From positions 1,116,001-1,180,000 of the forward strand of contig JAKSGN010000033.1 in assembly GCA_024180945.1 (NCBI GenBank): 64,000 nt of DNA, written 5' to 3'. Positions 60,201 through 64,000 of this stretch are shown here, in pieces (the stretch's first letter is position 1; each line of letters opens with the position of its first letter). Source of the stretch: Macrophomina tecta. Its lineage: Eukaryota; Ascomycota; Dothideomycetes; Botryosphaeriales; Botryosphaeriaceae. The translations under genes were made by a program, and so were the position numbers. The notes below the pieces were generated by a model. The model ran no database searches. It was not told the DNA's origin and worked only from the letters and a program-made list of their open reading frames with translations.

Positions 60201-63047
60201 TCCGACGAGCCAGTCGCGATCAGCTATCTCCGCGATACTTTTTTGCGTCCCCACGCGATGATCCTTTTTTTCCACACCTTATCTCCCTCACACACGCCTC
60301 TTCGCGTGCGACTCAGACCTCGTTCGAAGAATTAGCCGACCGGATGCACGTGGCGTCGCTCACTGAATAGGCAATGGCAAAAGGTGGCCTTATCCGCCTC
60401 CCGGGTGCGACGCTTGTTTTTTCCGAGTCATGGCGATGGTCGGAAGCGGGGATCTGCAGAGGTTGTACATGGTGTGGCCTGCTTACAACAACAACGACAA
60501 TGGCATGTGGTTGACAGCTGTCTACTGTGGAGAGATTTTTCTGAAGATGCTGGATTGATTGGGAGCCGGCGATTCCGATGTGTTTTTCTTGTGTGCTGTT
60601 TCTTCCTCGGAGTGGCGAAGTCACTGGCCCGCCGTGTCTCGGGATGATGCGTGCGTACGTGCGTGCACAGCCGCGCAACTGGGGGCAGGTGTGGCGCGGT
60701 GGAGCGGGTGTACGTATGACGTCTTGCACGGTGTACTGTGATGCTCGGTCTGTTGTGCAGCGAGGACGCACGAGCAGATTGAGGAGCGGCGGTTTCCAGA
60801 TCAGAAGGTCTCTTGGCTTGTCTCGGTGCACCTTGCCGGTTAACCGTGAGATGCTTTATTGTATGTTGGACTGGATCAGTCGCACCGATAGAGAGTGGTC
60901 CTGTGTTTCGAAGGCAGTCGGGCACACCGATGGGGGTGGCACCGGAGGTTCCGAAGGAAGAGAGTCAGGTAAGAGGCTCGGCAACTGACGACGTGGTCTT
61001 GACTACAACAATTACTCAATGGATTGTTGCTCCGCAGGAACCGGATGGATGGCTTGAGCACATCTATCTGCTTATACATGCTTTCCCGTGAGCATCTCCG
61101 TTCGCGACCCCATGGCAGATATCAACTCCTTCAGTCTCTTTGATTCGTTGGTCGTCCACGCTGATTTCTGGAAGCCTCAGGCGCTGATGTTCAAAAGGAG
61201 TCGAGTATTCATCAATTCTCACTTCGTACCTTCCCATTTCCAATCTTCTATTCAGTCACAAATAGTCCAGCCTATGATCCAAGCAGATTTACTCGCTGCG
61301 CCTTCATTTTTGGACGCATTCTCAACTCACTTTGACTTTCCACAGACCTCTCACAAGGAAACTTCCGTATTAAGCAAGGTACCACACTACCAGATCTGAT
61401 TCGCTATCCAACGCTCTGGATACCTTCGGCACGACCCTCATTCCTTGTTTCTTTATTTTTCATCAAGCGTCCAGCAAACGGCCGCCAAATCCCTTAGAGT
61501 TATGTGCTTATTGTCATCGCACCTCGTAAGCTTACCTTAAAGGGACGAACAACACATCCAGCACATGCATCACCAAACTCAGCTGGTCAAAACGTGATCT
61601 TACATGGCTCAGATCCCGACCACACACTCTCTCTCTTTCAACAGATATAAGCGCTTGGCCAAGGACCACCGTCTTTCTGGTTCCAAATCAGTTACATCAA
61701 CGAAGGGTCTGCATTCCCTTGACCTCTGGGCGTGTACCAAGGAAGGATTCTCCTCCACGCAGCCACCCTGGCATTTTCCTTTCCTGGCCGCTTCCGGCAG
61801 GGCATCGTTGTTACAATGCGCATACACGTGGCTAGGCCCGTTACAGTTCGTCTCACATAGATTCAAGCGCGCGCGTGGGAGCCTCGAACATGTCAGCGCA
61901 GCGGTAACGAGCCCGGGGGTCTGGAACCGCTTGTGGAGCGGGATGCGGATGTGCCTTATTCAGCCGTGTGGAGGTCTGCGATCGACTTGCGTATTCTTGC
62001 TTTTTTCTGTTGCAGACGTTCATGCAGAAGAAAAAGTAATCATTGTCGGGCTGAGCCGACTGAGGTTGAGAGTCTTTTATTTTTTTTTCTTTTCAACGTG
62101 GACCCAGAGATAAGACTTCGCGAAGCGTGGGACTGGCGGCCAGCGATGGCCAGGCCATGCTTTTCTTACCTTTTGTTTTTGCGACCCCGAAGTTGAGCTT
62201 CTGTGCTATGCTTTCTGTTTGGTGAGACTACAAGTCTTCCTCTCCGGAACTGCCTGCTTCTATGATGCAATGAACGGAAGTTTACTTTAACCCATGGGTT
62301 TCATGTCAAACGAGCATTCAAAATGCAAAGCAGTTAAGGCGGCGTTGTATATCACGGCCAGAAAGATATATTCGATCCATTTTGGCTGGTCGGCATCGTC
62401 AGAAGATGGTTGCGAAGGCTTGCATGGAGCAGCGCTATTCTTTGCGTATGAACTATCACTTTTGGTACAAGTATATGTTTCTGTAAATCGCAGACTCAAT
62501 GTTGCCAGAGCGCGTACGCATCATGGGGAAATAGGGCCTGGTAGATATTCGAATTCAATCCATGAACGCTCAACAAAGCCCATCCAAAAATGAACGGTGG
62601 CCATTGGTTTCTATTTCTTTGATTTGCGTAAAACTGAACTCCAAGGTCAAATGGCAGACTCAGCCCTCAATTCTTCCGGCGTCTTATTGGGAGTAATGAG
62701 AGCGCGCTCCTCGACTACGCAAGCGGTCCTGCCCCGCCGGGTGACGCAAAAGCGCCACTCCGACGCGGGCGCGGCCTCGGAGCGCGCATTCATCACGCAG
62801 TGCCCAAGCTGCTCACGTCCCCTCTTCCAAACAATCGCCAGGCCGCTGCTCCGCGCCACGCGACGCAACCCACGAGACATGAACACATGGCCTTGGCAGC
62901 CCACTACCCGCCTCCATACATCCTGATTCCTCGTCGCGCTTCGCCCGCGCGCCGACCGCCGTGAGCAAAACCACCGCGCACAACGCTGCCAACCACCGGA
63001 CACCTTTTCCACGACGGAACCGAGGCACACGAAAGAGACCGGCAACG
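54218..63047. other. Long stretch (8.8 kb) without a confident gene
   Basis: Normal to high GC and not RIPed. I read both strands and found no frame with recognisable domains. 54,218-56,000 is GC-rich with chance frames (e.g. 55,162-55,944 minus; 55,800-56,468 plus) dominated by Ala, Arg, Pro and Ser. A plus frame is open from 56,168 to 56,729 without a good ATG. Simple repeats: CAGAAAAG three times at 54,661-54,684 and (GGC)n at 55,851-55,872; a T tract lies at about 57,648-57,661. Clade-specific or multi-exon genes cannot be excluded. Confidence 0.4.
55851..55872. repeat. (GGC)n trinucleotide run
   Basis: Seven uninterrupted GGC units plus one base. Confidence 0.9.
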
Positions 63048-64000
63048 ATGCCAGCCTCTCCGCAAAACACCGACGACGCCCTCCTCGCCCGCCTCAACGC
63101 CCTCAAGCAGTCCTCTGTCTCGTCGCTCTCGACCGCCCCGCCGCCCGCCGCCGCGGAGACCACGCCCGACGCGCTGCGCGAGCTGGGGGTCGAGGATGGT
63201 ACGGGCGGTGCTGCTGCGGCGGGCCGCGATGCGGATGGCGGTGATCCGATACTGGATCTCGCGGCGAGGTTTAGACGGTTGAATGGCGGGAAGGCGGCTG
63301 CCGCGGGGGAGGGTGGGGCGGCTGACGGAGGGGAGAAGTCGTTGGATGAGCTGTTGAGGGAGCTGGGCGGCGATCGGGCCGAGTGGGATGTTGGGAGGGA
63401 GGAGGAGAGGGATGTGGGTAGGCTAGTGAGAGAGGTGAGGAGCGTGTTGCCGGATGTGCCGAGGCCGGAGAGGGGTGGCAGCGCGGTGCGGGAGGATGTG
63501 GGAGCGGAGAGCGGAGCGAAGGGTGGAGAGGAAGGAGATGCTGATCAGGATGCGCTGGATGAGCAGGAGGCGGATGATTATATTGCTCGGGTGCTCGCGG
63601 AGTTGGATTTGGAGACAAAGTATGGAGATGGGGACGGCGAGGATAAGGGGACTGCTGGCGAGTTGGAGAAAGCTCCAGTAGATGCGGGGGATCAGCCACC
63701 TAGGCCGTCGGCAAGAGATGCTCAATCTGCATCCGCGAATGCATCAGCTGGAGAAGATGCTTCTGCCCAATCCTCGCTCTCTTTACCCACACCGCCGGAG
63801 TCCAAAGACGACCTACCCAGATCTCCGGCCATGAAAGACGACTTTGACAAGGCCACCGCCGTTGATGATATGCTGGCCGCCCGGCTTGCAGCGCTCTCCC
63901 GCGATAGCCCCAGCCCAGGCCCCGGTGGAGCTTCCAGTCTTCCATCTGCGCCATCTTTTGCGCCGTCGAAGAAACCGCCGGTCAAGGCTACGAAGTTTGC
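63048..64000 (+). CDS. Partial gene running off the window; possible ANCHR/ZFYVE19-like FYVE protein
   Basis: Open from ATG 63,048 to the window end with no stop: 317 codons seen, 3' part missing. The start context (CAACGATG) follows a CCACCG/ACGA-rich leader. The visible part is acidic and low in complexity, with spaced amphipathic leucine motifs: DDALLARLNALKQSS at residues 6-20, DLAARFRRLN, SLDELLRELGG, DDYIARVLAELDLE and DDMLAARLAALS near 280. Such repeated DxLxxRLxxL motifs before a zinc finger are typical of fungal FYVE-type proteins related to ANCHR (abscission checkpoint, ESCRT/Vps4 binding through MIM-like motifs). The zinc finger itself would lie outside the window, so the family call is an inference. 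That it is coding is likely from the uninterrupted frame and regular motifs. Confidence 0.6.
   Translation, partial: MPASPQNTDDALLARLNALKQSSVSSLSTAPPPAAAETTPDALRELGVEDGTGGAAAAGRDADGGDPILDLAARFRRLNGGKAAAAGEGGAADGGEKSLDELLRELGGDRAEWDVGREEERDVGRLVREVRSVLPDVPRPERGGSAVREDVGAESGAKGGEEGDADQDALDEQEADDYIARVLAELDLETKYGDGDGEDKGTAGELEKAPVDAGDQPPRPSARDAQSASANASAGEDASAQSSLSLPTPPESKDDLPRSPAMKDDFDKATAVDDMLAARLAALSRDSPSPGPGGASSLPSAPSFAPSKKPPVKATKF

Noticed and set aside
63271..63725. Minus-strand frames of 142 and 100 codons at the right edge
   Set aside because: They are complements of the strongly biased coding frame starting at 63,048.

Overview
The window is nuclear DNA of a filamentous ascomycete (Pezizomycotina; probably Dothideomycetes, which is an inference). 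The genes have many short introns (mostly 50-65 bp) with GTAAGT-like donors, CTRAY-type branch points and AG acceptors. About 30 kb of the window carries the signature of repeat-induced point mutation (RIP): CpA and TpG are almost absent, TpA is in excess, stop codons are everywhere, and copies differ almost only by C-to-T or G-to-A changes. All gene models below were spliced by hand from frame, splice-site and family-motif agreement.

Left gene block (1-12,061), ordinary composition: a WSS1-type DNA-protein crosslink protease (minus) diverges from a DUF1776 short-chain-dehydrogenase-like membrane protein (plus). A long SEL1-repeat protein of the DSF2/Nif1 type (plus) follows, then about 3.5 kb with no certain gene, then a MYND zinc-finger protein (plus).

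Middle (12,062-42,629): one composite of nested Ty3/Gypsy elements. The outer element C (488-bp LTRs at 12,067 and 42,137) is interrupted by element A (13,329-21,469, plus), element B (22,111-31,144, minus), and element D (32,124-40,379, plus), which sits behind a 139-bp LTR stub. A, B and D are chromoviruses about 8.1-8.3 kb long with gag, protease, RT, RNase H, integrase and a C-terminal chromodomain. Target-site duplications can be read for A (ATAGT), B (GAGCG, one copy RIP-mutated) and C (CCATG, one copy RIP-mutated). Inside B's gag lies a 772-bp solo LTR that is not RIPed and is flanked by perfect GATAC duplications, so it arrived after RIP. RIP fades out within the outermost 100-160 bp of the composite.

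The most notable observation is that all four elements carry, between the chromodomain and the 3' LTR, a second coding region on the strand opposite to gag-pol. Its decayed product is a basic, coiled-coil-like protein conserved between copies, and in B and D it appears to contain an intron. No family for it was recognised.

Right block (42,630-64,000): about 3 kb of gene-free DNA, then a CitE/CLYBL-type lyase (minus) and the Golgi protein TVP23 (plus) sharing a 298-bp divergent promoter. A D-2-hydroxyacid dehydrogenase (minus) and a 7-TM receptor-like protein (minus) follow. After about 8.8 kb without a confident gene comes the start of a gene running off the right edge, possibly an ANCHR/ZFYVE19-like FYVE protein.
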